Below, in pieces: positions 32,950 to 40,512 of a stretch of 64,000 nt of DNA; the stretch's first letter is position 1; each line of letters begins with the position of its first letter. The notes under the pieces were generated by a model, which was not told the origin of the DNA, made no database searches, and worked only from the letters and a program-made list of their open reading frames with translations. Both the position numbers and the translations under genes were made by a program. This DNA is from Halomicrobium salinisoli (GTDB lineage: Archaea > Halobacteriota > Halobacteria > Halobacteriales > Haloarculaceae), in assembly GCF_020405185.1 (NCBI RefSeq), contig NZ_CP084463.1:1054001-1118000 (forward strand), given 5' to 3'.

Positions 32950-34266
32950 TCACTGCCGTCGGCGGTGGCGGACGGCGACGGCCGACTCGATGGCGAGCCA
33001 GACAGCGACCGCTGTGGCTGCGGCGAGGACGAGCGCCGCGTCGAGCGGTGACGCCCACGTCGGGAGGGCGAAGAGGGTGCCGTGCAAGAGGAGCGGCGGG
33101 ACCGTCGCCACCAGCCAGTGGCCGGGGTCGACGTCGTCGAACGGCGACGCCCGCTCGGACTCGTAGTCGAGCCGAGCCGCGCTCGCTCCGCCGGCGCTCT
33201 CCTCGCCCGTCCCGAGCACCTCGACGTCGTAGCCCCCGGCGGGGACGGGACGCGACCAGGCGACCGAGCCGTTCGGGCGGACCGCCAGGACGCGTTCGCC
33301 GTGCGAGTCGACGATCACCGTGGTCCCGTTCGGGAGGCGGTCGGCGTCGCGGGGCCACTGGAGGCGCTCGTCGGTCCAGGTCCACGACTCGACCCACCGA
33401 TCGCCCTCTCGCTGGTACTCGACGACCCGGTTGTTCTCGGAGTCGGCCACGAGGACGGCGGGGCCGCCCCGCTCGGGCGGGATGTAGTCGGGGTTGTGCT
33501 GCTCGTACAGCGTGTCGTGGTCGCCGTCCTCGCCGAGCGTCCAGTCCTCCAGCAGGCCCCGTCCGGGCTCGACGAAGACCACCTGGTCCTGGTTGCGCAG
33601 GCTGACCATGACGACCTCGCGGCCGTCGATCTCCACCCACTCCACGTCGTTGAGGTGCGTCCAGTCGGAGGGGTACGCCCCCCCGCTGTCGGGCTCGTAG
33701 GCCGCGCTGACCCGCCACTCCCAGAGGACTTCGTCCGTCCGGGTGTCGAGCATGTACACGCGGTCGGGGTAGTTGATGTCGGCGACCAGCAGGACCGACT
33801 CGTTCACGCGGTCGACGTCGTGGATCTGCGTCGATCCGTTCCGAGGGCGGGACCACTCGTGGACGACGTCGCCGGCCCCCGTCGAGAGATTCACCCGACG
33901 CACCACGTTCCGGAGGCACTCCTCGCCGCCGCACGTCTCCTCGTCGACGACGTCGCTCGCGACGAACTCGACCGTGCGCTCGCCGGCCGGACTCGGGTCC
34001 ACGTCGTGGTAGAGCGTCAGCGACTCGTTCCGATACGCGACCGAGCCGTTCGGTCGGTAGGCGACGATCTGTCCAGGACCCGTCCCGTCGACGGCCGCGA
34101 CCAGGGTCCGATCGAGCCCTCCGTCGGTCGGTGCGGTGGCCGCTCGCGCCGTGTCGCGTTCCGTCACGGCCGAGGCCGCCAGCGAGGCCACGGCGAGGAG
34201 GCACACGGCGAGTGCGAGTCCGCGCAGGTGACGGCGATCCAGCGGGACGCGAAAACCGTCGGACAT
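32950..34266 (-). CDS. Arylsulfotransferase (ASST)-like membrane-anchored beta-propeller
   Basis: From ATG 34266 (MSDGFRVPLDRRHLRG) the 438-aa protein has an N-terminal signal anchor, a propeller with repeated 'GEVLWEWRVSAAY', 'HLNDVEWVEIDGREVVMVSLRNQDQVVFV', 'LADSENNRVVEYQREGDRWV' and 'RLPNGTTVIVDSHGERVLAV' blades, and a C-terminal hydrophobic helix pair. These blades match the arylsulfotransferase/PQQ-like group. It is probably on the outer face of the membrane. Substrate is unknown, and the catalytic His has not been located with certainty. Confidence 0.72.
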   Translation of the reverse strand: MSDGFRVPLDRRHLRGLALAVCLLAVASLAASAVTERDTARAATAPTDGGLDRTLVAAVDGTGPGQIVAYRPNGSVAYRNESLTLYHDVDPSPAGERTVEFVASDVVDEETCGGEECLRNVVRRVNLSTGAGDVVHEWSRPRNGSTQIHDVDRVNESVLLVADINYPDRVYMLDTRTDEVLWEWRVSAAYEPDSGGAYPSDWTHLNDVEWVEIDGREVVMVSLRNQDQVVFVEPGRGLLEDWTLGEDGDHDTLYEQHNPDYIPPERGGPAVLVADSENNRVVEYQREGDRWVESWTWTDERLQWPRDADRLPNGTTVIVDSHGERVLAVRPNGSVAWSRPVPAGGYDVEVLGTGEESAGGASAARLDYESERASPFDDVDPGHWLVATVPPLLLHGTLFALPTWASPLDAALVLAAATAVAVWLAIESAVAVRHRRRQ

Positions 34267-34298
34267 TCCCCAGAATGTTGACGCTCGAACACTTTGAG

Positions 34299-34314
34299 GC
34301 CCGCGATAGCGGGC
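34299..34314. promoter_or_regulatory. Perfect hairpin/operator-like repeat upstream of ASST-like gene
   Basis: GCCCGC-GATA-GCGGGC at 34299-34314 lies 33-48 nt before the minus-strand start at 34266, overlapping the expected promoter. Confidence 0.4.
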
Positions 34315-34376
34315 ACACTCGTCGGCAGTGACGAGCCCTCTCCGCGGAGTCACGAGACCGTCGCGGGCCCCTGCGA

Positions 34377-34664
34377 TTACTCGTCGAGCCCGTCGATGAG
34401 CGCCTCCAGCGTCTCGACGTGGTCCTCGAACAGCGCTCGCCCCGCATCGGTCAGCTCGTAGGTCGTCTGGGGCTTGCGGTCGACGAACTCCTTCTCGACG
34501 CGGAGCGCGTCGGCCTCCTCCATGCGCTGGACGTGACTCGCGAGGTTCCCCTCGGTCACGTCGAGGGCGTCGGTCAGGTCGGAGAAGCTCGTCTCGCCGT
34601 GCCGGTAGAGGTGCGCGAAGATCTGCAGGCGGGTCGGCTGGTGAACGAGCTTGTCGAACTCCAT
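34377..34664 (-). CDS. Winged-helix transcriptional regulator (last gene of ABC/CPBP operon)
   Basis: A 95-aa winged-helix protein: 'FDKLVHQPTRLQIFAHLYRHGETSFSDLTDALDVTEGNLASHVQRMEEAD' is an HTH_34/ArsR-like domain, with recognition helix 'EGNLASHVQRM' and wing 'DRKPQTTYELTDAGRALF'. No cysteine is present, so it is not a classic metal-sensing ArsR. It is the last gene of a five-gene minus-strand operon and probably controls it. ATG 34664; the GTG at 34670 that overlaps the upstream stop codon is an alternative start. Confidence 0.82.
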   Translation of the reverse strand: MEFDKLVHQPTRLQIFAHLYRHGETSFSDLTDALDVTEGNLASHVQRMEEADALRVEKEFVDRKPQTTYELTDAGRALFEDHVETLEALIDGLDE

Positions 34665-34666
34665 TA

Positions 34667-35308
34667 TCACTCACGGAGGTAGATCCAGGTAGCGACCGCG
34701 TAGGCGACGAAGAGGACGCCGAAGAGGCCGACGCCGATCCACCGCAGCCACTGGACGTGCGGGAGGACGAAGGCGTAGGCGAGCACCCAGCACCCGCCCG
34801 CGTAGAAGGGCAGCCGGTCGCGCCGGCGGACGCGGTAGGCGGCGAGCACGGCGCCAGTCAGCAGGAGTCCGAGCCCGACGGCGGCGATGAGCGCCCCGAA
34901 GAAGAACGTCGCCCGTTCGAGCCCCGCCAGACCGTCCGTGGCCCTGCCCCCCAGACTGGACAGCGCCAGGAGGAAGACAAGCAGCGATCCGAACACGGCA
35001 CGCCAGCTCGGGACGTTCGTCGGCGGCTCCGCCGTCGGGAGGCCCCGCGCCGTGTACCACGTGGCCCCCACAGCGACCGCGAGGAACCCGAACCAGATGG
35101 CGGCGTACGCCGTCCCGGAGAGCGTCTCGTAGTAGAAGTACGCGGCCTGGGTCAGCAGCGCCGCGACGCCGATCAGGACCCCGGCGACCAGCCACAGGCG
35201 GGGACGGCCGGGATAGCGCTCGGCCAGCCCCATCGCCTCCTTGATGTCGCCGAGCTGTCGCTCCAGGTGTTCGGGGTCGACGTCGGCGGCGTCCGTGTTC
35301 CCGGTCAT
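34667..35308 (-). CDS. Five- to six-helix membrane protein of ABC/CPBP operon
   Basis: From ATG 35308 (MTGNTDAADVDPEHLERQ), a 35-residue cytoplasmic acidic helix is followed by hydrophobic segments 'LWLVAGVLIGVAALLTQAAYF', 'AIWFGFLAVAVGATW', 'FGSLLVFLLALSSLGG', 'FFFGALIAAVGLGLLLTGAV' and two later ones. The gene overlaps the regulator's alternative start. No family recognised; position suggests it is the membrane partner or immunity component of the ABC system, which is an inference. Confidence 0.65.
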   Translation of the reverse strand: MTGNTDAADVDPEHLERQLGDIKEAMGLAERYPGRPRLWLVAGVLIGVAALLTQAAYFYYETLSGTAYAAIWFGFLAVAVGATWYTARGLPTAEPPTNVPSWRAVFGSLLVFLLALSSLGGRATDGLAGLERATFFFGALIAAVGLGLLLTGAVLAAYRVRRRDRLPFYAGGCWVLAYAFVLPHVQWLRWIGVGLFGVLFVAYAVATWIYLRE

Positions 35309-35405
35309 GGCGTCCGGCACCCGATTCCGTTGGGAGGGCGTTGCGCTGGCCCCAGTAAGTCGCTTCCGCTTGGAGAGGCGTCGCTCCTCCGCCGGCTCTC
35401 GCGGG

Positions 35406-36065
35406 TCACGCGTAGACCGCCGCGAGCACCCCAGACACGTCCAGGAGGACGTGTGCGGCGATCAGCGGGACGATACTGCGGCGCCGGAGGTACGCCGCGG
35501 TGAACACGCCGGCGACGAGCGCGATCTGGAGGAGGGTCCCCGCCGGGTAGGATGGCGCGTGCGCGACGGTGAACAGCGCCCAGGTCGTCAGGCCGGCACC
35601 GAGGGGGCCCAGTCCGGTGTCCGCGAACGCCTCGATCGGGACGCCGCGGTACAGCGGCTCCTCCGCGAGGCCGGCGACGACGGCGGTGACCAGGGCGGCC
35701 GCCAGCGACTGCCCCCGCAGGAGCGCCCCGTCGCTCGTTGGCAGGCCGAGGCCCTCGATCAGCGGATCGGTGAGGGCGAAGACGGCCAGCGCCGGGACGA
35801 GCGTCCCCACGGCCCACAGCAGGTCCCGAGACGTCGGTCGACGGAGGCCGACCGCCGCCGGCGAGCCGCCGCTCCACCGGAGGGCGACGGCGGCGACGAC
35901 GCCCGCGACCCCGAGCTTGAACGCGTTCCAGACAGCCGCGGACTGCGACCGCGCGAGGGCGTCGAGCGCGAGCGACGCCGCGGGTAGCGCGAGGACGCCG
36001 ACGACCGCCGCGGCGACGGGCACGCGGTCGACGGCGACGGCGTGCGAGTCCACCTCGGTCGTCAT
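35406..36065 (-). CDS. CPBP-family intramembrane metalloprotease
   Basis: A 219-aa protein with seven to eight helices and the Abi/CAAX-protease motifs: 'GLAEEPLYRGVPIEAF' (EExxxR), 'FTVAHAPSYPAGTLLQI' (FxxxH) and 'PLIAAHVLLDVSGVL' (HxxxD/N). These Glu/His bind the catalytic metal. CPBP proteins process prenylated or small peptides and often give self-immunity to peptide toxins. It overlaps the ABC ATPase by 4 nt (ATGA), so the two are coupled. Confidence 0.88.
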   Translation of the reverse strand: MTTEVDSHAVAVDRVPVAAAVVGVLALPAASLALDALARSQSAAVWNAFKLGVAGVVAAVALRWSGGSPAAVGLRRPTSRDLLWAVGTLVPALAVFALTDPLIEGLGLPTSDGALLRGQSLAAALVTAVVAGLAEEPLYRGVPIEAFADTGLGPLGAGLTTWALFTVAHAPSYPAGTLLQIALVAGVFTAAYLRRRSIVPLIAAHVLLDVSGVLAAVYA

Positions 36066-36964
36066 CGCTCGGCCCCCGTGCGGACGTGGACGTAGTAGTT
36101 GAACAGGTCGGTGTACGTCGGCTCCGCCCGCGAGACGCTGACGCCCGGCGACGCCTCGTCGTCGACCGCCGCGCGGACGTCGTCGGCGTCGCTCTCCGCG
36201 CGCAGGAACCCCCGTGCTTCGGGCCCGGCGCCGAAGAGGTCGCCCCCGACGACGTGGTCCGCGGCGGCGTCGAGGGCGCGCGTCCCGCTGACGCGCACCA
36301 CGTCCGGGACGCGGTCGAAGAGCGCCGCGGGCGCGCCCGACTCTGCCACCGTTCCGTCGACCACGAACGCGATCCGGTCGGCGATCTCGGCGTCGGCAGG
36401 CCGGTGGCTCGTGACCACGAGCGTGGCGCCGTCGGCGTTGCGCTCGAGGAGGACGTCGTGGAACCGCTGGACCATCGAGAGGTCGACGCCGGCGGTCGGC
36501 TCGTCCAGCAGGTACAGCGGGACGTCGACGCTGGTCGCCAGGGCGAGTTCCAGTTTCCGCTTCATCCCCGCGGAGTAGTCCGCGACGCGCCTGTCGAGGT
36601 CCCCGGTCAGGTCGAACCGGTCGACCGAGTCGCGCCAGCGGTCGGTGAACGCCGGGTGGAGCCGACCGTAGAAGGCCGCGTTCTCCCGGCCGGTCAGCCG
36701 GTCGACGGCCATGGCGTCCTGCCGGAGGAAGCTGAGCCCCTCGCCGCCGTCCTCCGCCACGGGCCGACCGTCGATCCTGACCTCGCCCGCGGTCGGTCGC
36801 GTGCTCCCGGCCAGACAGGACAGCAGGACCGTCTTGCCGGCGCCGTTCGGCCCCAGCAGGAGCAGCACCTCGCCGGCCTCGACGCGCAGGTCCGCGTCGT
36901 CGATCACGCCGTCGGCGCCGAAGTCCACGCTGACGCCGGTCGCCGTGAGCGCGGCGTCCGTCAC
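36062..36964 (-). CDS. ABC transporter ATP-binding protein
   Basis: A 300-aa ATPase: Walker A 'GPNGAGKTVLLSCLAG', Q-loop 'FLRQDAMAVDRLTG', signature 'YSAGMKRKLELALA' (as in ABC-2 exporters rather than LSGGQ), Walker B 'LYLLDEPTAGVD' and H-loop 'VVTSHRPADAEI'. The C-terminal 80 residues are an extension, possibly a regulatory domain. 4-nt overlaps link it to the CPBP gene and the permease, so it is the middle of a tight translationally coupled set. Confidence 0.9.
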   Translation of the reverse strand: MTDAALTATGVSVDFGADGVIDDADLRVEAGEVLLLLGPNGAGKTVLLSCLAGSTRPTAGEVRIDGRPVAEDGGEGLSFLRQDAMAVDRLTGRENAAFYGRLHPAFTDRWRDSVDRFDLTGDLDRRVADYSAGMKRKLELALATSVDVPLYLLDEPTAGVDLSMVQRFHDVLLERNADGATLVVTSHRPADAEIADRIAFVVDGTVAESGAPAALFDRVPDVVRVSGTRALDAAADHVVGGDLFGAGPEARGFLRAESDADDVRAAVDDEASPGVSVSRAEPTYTDLFNYYVHVRTGAER

Positions 36965-37839
36965 GGCAGGACCCCCCGATCATAGACGAACCGACGCAGC
37001 ACGGCCAGGGCCGCTAGAAAGCTGGCCGCCCCGTAGGCGACGATGATCCAAAACCACCGGAGGCCGCCGGGCATGGCGGGCGGCGTCGTACTGGACTGTC
37101 CCCACTGCTCGATGCCGACGAGGTGGTAGGTCAGGAACCGTGCCGGGAGGGTGTTCGGGAGGTAGTTCAACAGGACGGGGTCGGCGGCGAACATCGAGCT
37201 CTCGGCGCCGTTGAACCCGGTGACGAAGTACAGCGCGAAGACCGCGAACGTCGCGACGATCGAGGCGTAGCGCGTGTCGTCCACGGCCGTCCCGATCGCC
37301 AGCCCCAGCGCCAGCCACGGGACGGCGAACCCGACGAGGGCTATCGGGACCAGCGCGGCAGAGGCGGGGCCGCGCAGCGTGAACTCGGCGCCGGACGCGA
37401 GGCCGACCAGGAGCATGACGCCGAACGACAGGACGGCGATTCCGAGTCCGGCGAGCAGCCGCCCGACGAGGTCGGCCGACGGCGCTATCGGGAGCGAGCG
37501 GAACTGGAGGTACCGCCCGTCCTCGACGTCGGTCACGAACGCCTGGCCGAACGCGGTGACGCCGACCGCGATGACCGTGAACGAGCCGAACCCGACGGCC
37601 AGCGCCGCCTTCACGTCGGGCACTATCGCCGCGGGCATCTCGTCGAAGGAGACGAAGAAGGCGTAGGTCAGCAGGTAGAAGAAGGCGGGGAAGCCGAGGC
37701 TCCACGCCAGGGTTCCCTTGCTCCGCACCATCTCGCGCGCGTACCGCTCGGCGAAGGCCCGGGCCTGGGCCGTCCACCCGCCGTCGGACGCCGCGCCGGT
37801 CGGTTCGATCGCCAGTTCCGCCTGCGTGTCGGAGGGCAT
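36961..37839 (-). CDS. ABC-2-type transporter permease
   Basis: From ATG 37839 (MPSDTQAELAIEP) the 292-aa protein has six helices in the ABC-2 membrane-domain order: 'LGFPAFFYLLTYAFFVSFDEM', 'VGFGSFTVIAVGVTAFGQAFVTDVEDGRYLQFRSLPI' (a conserved cytosolic loop before helix 3), 'GLGIAVLSFGVMLLVGL', 'LVPIALVGFAVPWLALGLAIG' and 'RRFVYDRGVLP' at the end. First gene of the operon, next to an operator-like inverted repeat. It probably exports a small peptide, lipid or drug. Confidence 0.85.
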   Translation of the reverse strand: MPSDTQAELAIEPTGAASDGGWTAQARAFAERYAREMVRSKGTLAWSLGFPAFFYLLTYAFFVSFDEMPAAIVPDVKAALAVGFGSFTVIAVGVTAFGQAFVTDVEDGRYLQFRSLPIAPSADLVGRLLAGLGIAVLSFGVMLLVGLASGAEFTLRGPASAALVPIALVGFAVPWLALGLAIGTAVDDTRYASIVATFAVFALYFVTGFNGAESSMFAADPVLLNYLPNTLPARFLTYHLVGIEQWGQSSTTPPAMPGGLRWFWIIVAYGAASFLAALAVLRRFVYDRGVLP

Positions 37840-37869
37840 TCGTTCGTCTCGATTGTCAGTTTGGAGTGC

Positions 37870-37908
37870 AATAGTATTTGCGGAGGAGTGGACTTTGTAG
37901 AGCAAAGT
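37870..37908 (-). promoter_or_regulatory. Promoter and inverted-repeat operator of ABC/CPBP operon
   Basis: On the minus strand CAAATACTAT (37871-37880) is a TATA-like box 32-41 nt before ATG 37839. Immediately upstream ACTTTG-TAGAG-CAAAGT (37892-37908) is a 6-bp perfect inverted repeat with a 5-nt spacer. Its place just above the BRE/TATA fits repression or activation by the winged-helix protein encoded at the operon end. Confidence 0.5.
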
Positions 37909-38020
37909 AACCCGAGCGCCCCACACGACGGGTCAGCGCCGCCGCCGGTTCCGGGACGGGAGCGAACGGTCGGTATTCCGCCGCCGTCGAGCGGACAGTT
38001 CTCGGCTGGTAACCGGCACA

Positions 38021-38047
38021 ATTTATTCATAGGTCTGGAAATAGACC
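38021..38047 (+). promoter_or_regulatory. Promoter of the vWA-kinase cassette
   Basis: ATTTATTCAT (38021-38030) lies 25-34 nt before ATG 38055. Directly after it GGTCT (38032-38036) and AGACC (38043-38047) form a 5-bp inverted repeat near the expected transcription start. Confidence 0.5.
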
Positions 38048-38054
38048 AACAAGC

Positions 38055-39233
38055 ATGGCCACGATCGAGACCAGCGTCAACCGCCCGTACCTCCCCGCCG
38101 ACGGCGCGACCCTCACCGCCGAGATCGACGTCGAACCCGGCGAGCAGACCGCGAGCCCCCGCCGCCACGTCGCCCTCTGTATCGACACGAGCGGATCGAT
38201 GCAGGGCGAGAACATCCAGCGCGCCCGCGACGGCGCCGCGTGGGTGTTCGGCCTGCTGGACGACGACGACTGGGTGACCGTCGTCGCCTTCGACTCGGAC
38301 GCGGAAGTGATCCTGCCCGCGACCCGGTGGGGCGACATCGAGCGCGACGACGCGATGGATGACGTCGACGACCTCACCGCCGGCGGCGGCACCGACATGT
38401 ACAGCGGGCTGCGCGCGGCCGCCGAGTCGCTGCAGGGCTCGCGCGCGGGCCCGGACGCCGTCCGCCGGCTCCTCCTGCTGTCGGACGGCAAGGACAACGA
38501 GCACCAGCCCGCGGACTTCGCCGACCTCGCGCGGGAGATCGACGAGGCCGGCGTGCGGATCCAGTCGGCCGGCATCGGCACGGACTACAACCAGCAGACG
38601 ATCCGGACGCTGGGCACCACGGCGCGGGGCACCTGGACGCACCTGGAGAACCCCGGCGACATCGAGGAGTTCTTCGGCGACGCCGTCGAGCAGGCCGGCT
38701 CCGTGGTCGCGCCCGACGCGCGACTGGAACTGGACGTCGCGCCCGGCGTCGAGGTCAGCGAGGTGTACCGCGCCCTCCCGCAGGCCCAGGAGGTCGACGT
38801 CGAGTGGGAGGACAACACCTCCGTCGTGAAGCTCCCGGACCTCGTGGAACGGGAGAAACAGCGCGTCGTCCTGAAGATCCATGCCCCCGGCGGCGACCTC
38901 GGCGAGGAGGCGTCGCTCGCCGACGTGACCCTCACCGCGCGCGGCGAGACGGCCGTCGACGCGGTGTCCGTCGAGTACACCGACGACGACGACCTGCTCG
39001 CCGAGCACAACGAGTCCGTATCCATCGACCACAAGCAGACCGTCGTCCGGACCGAACTGGGCAAGGGCAACGTCGAGGCCGCCGAGACCGAGGTCGAGCG
39101 GATGACCGTCGTCCACGGCGAGGACGCGGCCGCCGTCGAGGAGGCCGAACAGCAGACCCAGATCGTCAAGGAGGGCGGCCGCGCCGAGCGGAGCCAGGCC
39201 ACCCAGATCGTCGACGAGGACCGCCTCGAGTGA
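38055..39233 (+). CDS. vWA-domain protein of phosphosignalling cassette
   Basis: This 392-aa cytosolic protein holds a von Willebrand A domain at residues 35-215: MIDAS 'ALCIDTSGSMQGENIQ' (DxSxS), a Thr in 'GGGTDMYSGL' and Asp in 'LLLSDGKDNEH'. A beta-sandwich follows (residues 220-330). The C-terminal 30 residues are polar and repeat TQIV at Thr368 and Thr383 ('QQTQIVKEGG', 'QATQIVDEDR'), resembling FHA-binding phospho-Thr sites with a hydrophobic +3 residue. It starts a cassette with kinase, phosphatase and FHA genes, 40 nt before the kinase. vWA proteins often organise metal-dependent protein complexes. Confidence 0.85.
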   Translation: MATIETSVNRPYLPADGATLTAEIDVEPGEQTASPRRHVALCIDTSGSMQGENIQRARDGAAWVFGLLDDDDWVTVVAFDSDAEVILPATRWGDIERDDAMDDVDDLTAGGGTDMYSGLRAAAESLQGSRAGPDAVRRLLLLSDGKDNEHQPADFADLAREIDEAGVRIQSAGIGTDYNQQTIRTLGTTARGTWTHLENPGDIEEFFGDAVEQAGSVVAPDARLELDVAPGVEVSEVYRALPQAQEVDVEWEDNTSVVKLPDLVEREKQRVVLKIHAPGGDLGEEASLADVTLTARGETAVDAVSVEYTDDDDLLAEHNESVSIDHKQTVVRTELGKGNVEAAETEVERMTVVHGEDAAAVEEAEQQTQIVKEGGRAERSQATQIVDEDRLE

Positions 39234-39273
39234 CGATGGCCGGAGCGGGACGGGAGCGCGGAGGTGACCGGAC

Positions 39274-40512
39274 GTGACCGCCGGCGCAGCGACCGACGGC
39301 CTCGGGCCGGGCGACGTCGTCGCCGGCCGGTACCGGATCGAGGAGGAGGCCGGCGCCGGCGGGTTCGCCCGCGCGTACGAGGCCGTCGACGGCGACACCG
39401 GCGAGACGGTCGCCGTCAAGGTCCCCAACTACGACTCCGCGAACGACGCGGACGTCATCGAGGAGTACTTCGGCGCGGAGGCGGACGCCTTAGAGCGGAT
39501 CCGGCGGGCCGGCGGCCACCCGAACGTGATGGACTTGCTCGCCCGCACGGACGTCGGCGGGACGCCCGTCCTCGTCGTCGAGTTCGTCGACGGCTACGAA
39601 CTGGACCGGGCGATCGACGAGATCGGGACGCTGGATCCCGGCGAGGTCCGCGAGGTCGGGATGGGCCTGGCCGACGCCATGTCCTTCCTCCACGAGAACG
39701 AGATCGTCTACCGCGACCTGAAGCCCGACAACGTGATGCTGACCGAGCGGGACGGCCAGGTGACCCCGGTCCTGATCGACTTCAACACGGCGACCGGGTT
39801 CGACGCCTCCGGCGAGGCAGAGGACTCCGGAACGACCATCCTCGGCCCCTACAAGCCGCGGGAGGTCGCCGAGGCCAGCCGGACCGACGCGCGCCAGGGC
39901 CCCTGGTCGGACGTCTACTCGATCGGGAAGATCCTCCTGTTCCTGCTGAAGGGCACCGTCCCGAAGCAGGACGGGATCGACCCGCGGGACTTCGGCGTCG
40001 ACTGCCCGCCGTACCTCGCCGCGATCGTCGAGAAGGCCACCCGGACGGACTACGAGGAGCGGTACCCCAACGCCACCTCGCTGTATCACGTCCTCGAGCA
40101 GGAGGACCCGAGCCCGCCGCCGCAGGTGCGGCTGCGGTCCCTGCGGACGGACGACCGGTTCACGATCCACCCCGGCGACACGCTCGGCCGGGAGGACGCC
40201 GTCGGTCCCTCGCCCGCGATCGCCATCGAGGACGAGGACGAGTACGTCTCGACGGTCCAGATCCAGTTCGAGTACGACGCCGGGACGTGGGTGCTGCGCG
40301 ACCGCAGCCTCAACGGCACCTACGTCCAGACCGGCGACGGCTGGCAGCGGGTGCTGGGCGCGGCCGGCCGCGAGCGCCTGCGCGAGCAGGGCGAGGACCC
40401 CACCGACCGCCACGGCGACGTCCCGCCGGAGACGTTCCGGCTGGCGGACGGCGACCTGATCGCGCTCGTCCACCCCAGCTACGGTGTCGCATTCGAGTTC
40501 CAGACGGGATGA
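39274..40512 (+). CDS. Ser/Thr protein kinase with C-terminal FHA domain
   Basis: A GTG start at 39274 gives a 412-aa protein. The eukaryote-like kinase (residues 18-275) has a Gly-rich loop 'GAGGFARAY' (27-35), ATP Lys49 in 'VAVKVPN', catalytic loop 'YRDLKPDN' (Asp148, Lys150, Asn153) and 'IDFNTATG' (Asp169), where DFG has become DFN. The FHA domain (residues 290-410) keeps 'VSTVQIQFEY' and 'SLNGTYVQ'. The stop overlaps the PP2C start by 4 nt. Expected to phosphorylate itself and neighbours and bind phospho-Thr. Confidence 0.9.
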   Translation: MTAGAATDGLGPGDVVAGRYRIEEEAGAGGFARAYEAVDGDTGETVAVKVPNYDSANDADVIEEYFGAEADALERIRRAGGHPNVMDLLARTDVGGTPVLVVEFVDGYELDRAIDEIGTLDPGEVREVGMGLADAMSFLHENEIVYRDLKPDNVMLTERDGQVTPVLIDFNTATGFDASGEAEDSGTTILGPYKPREVAEASRTDARQGPWSDVYSIGKILLFLLKGTVPKQDGIDPRDFGVDCPPYLAAIVEKATRTDYEERYPNATSLYHVLEQEDPSPPPQVRLRSLRTDDRFTIHPGDTLGREDAVGPSPAIAIEDEDEYVSTVQIQFEYDAGTWVLRDRSLNGTYVQTGDGWQRVLGAAGRERLREQGEDPTDRHGDVPPETFRLADGDLIALVHPSYGVAFEFQTG

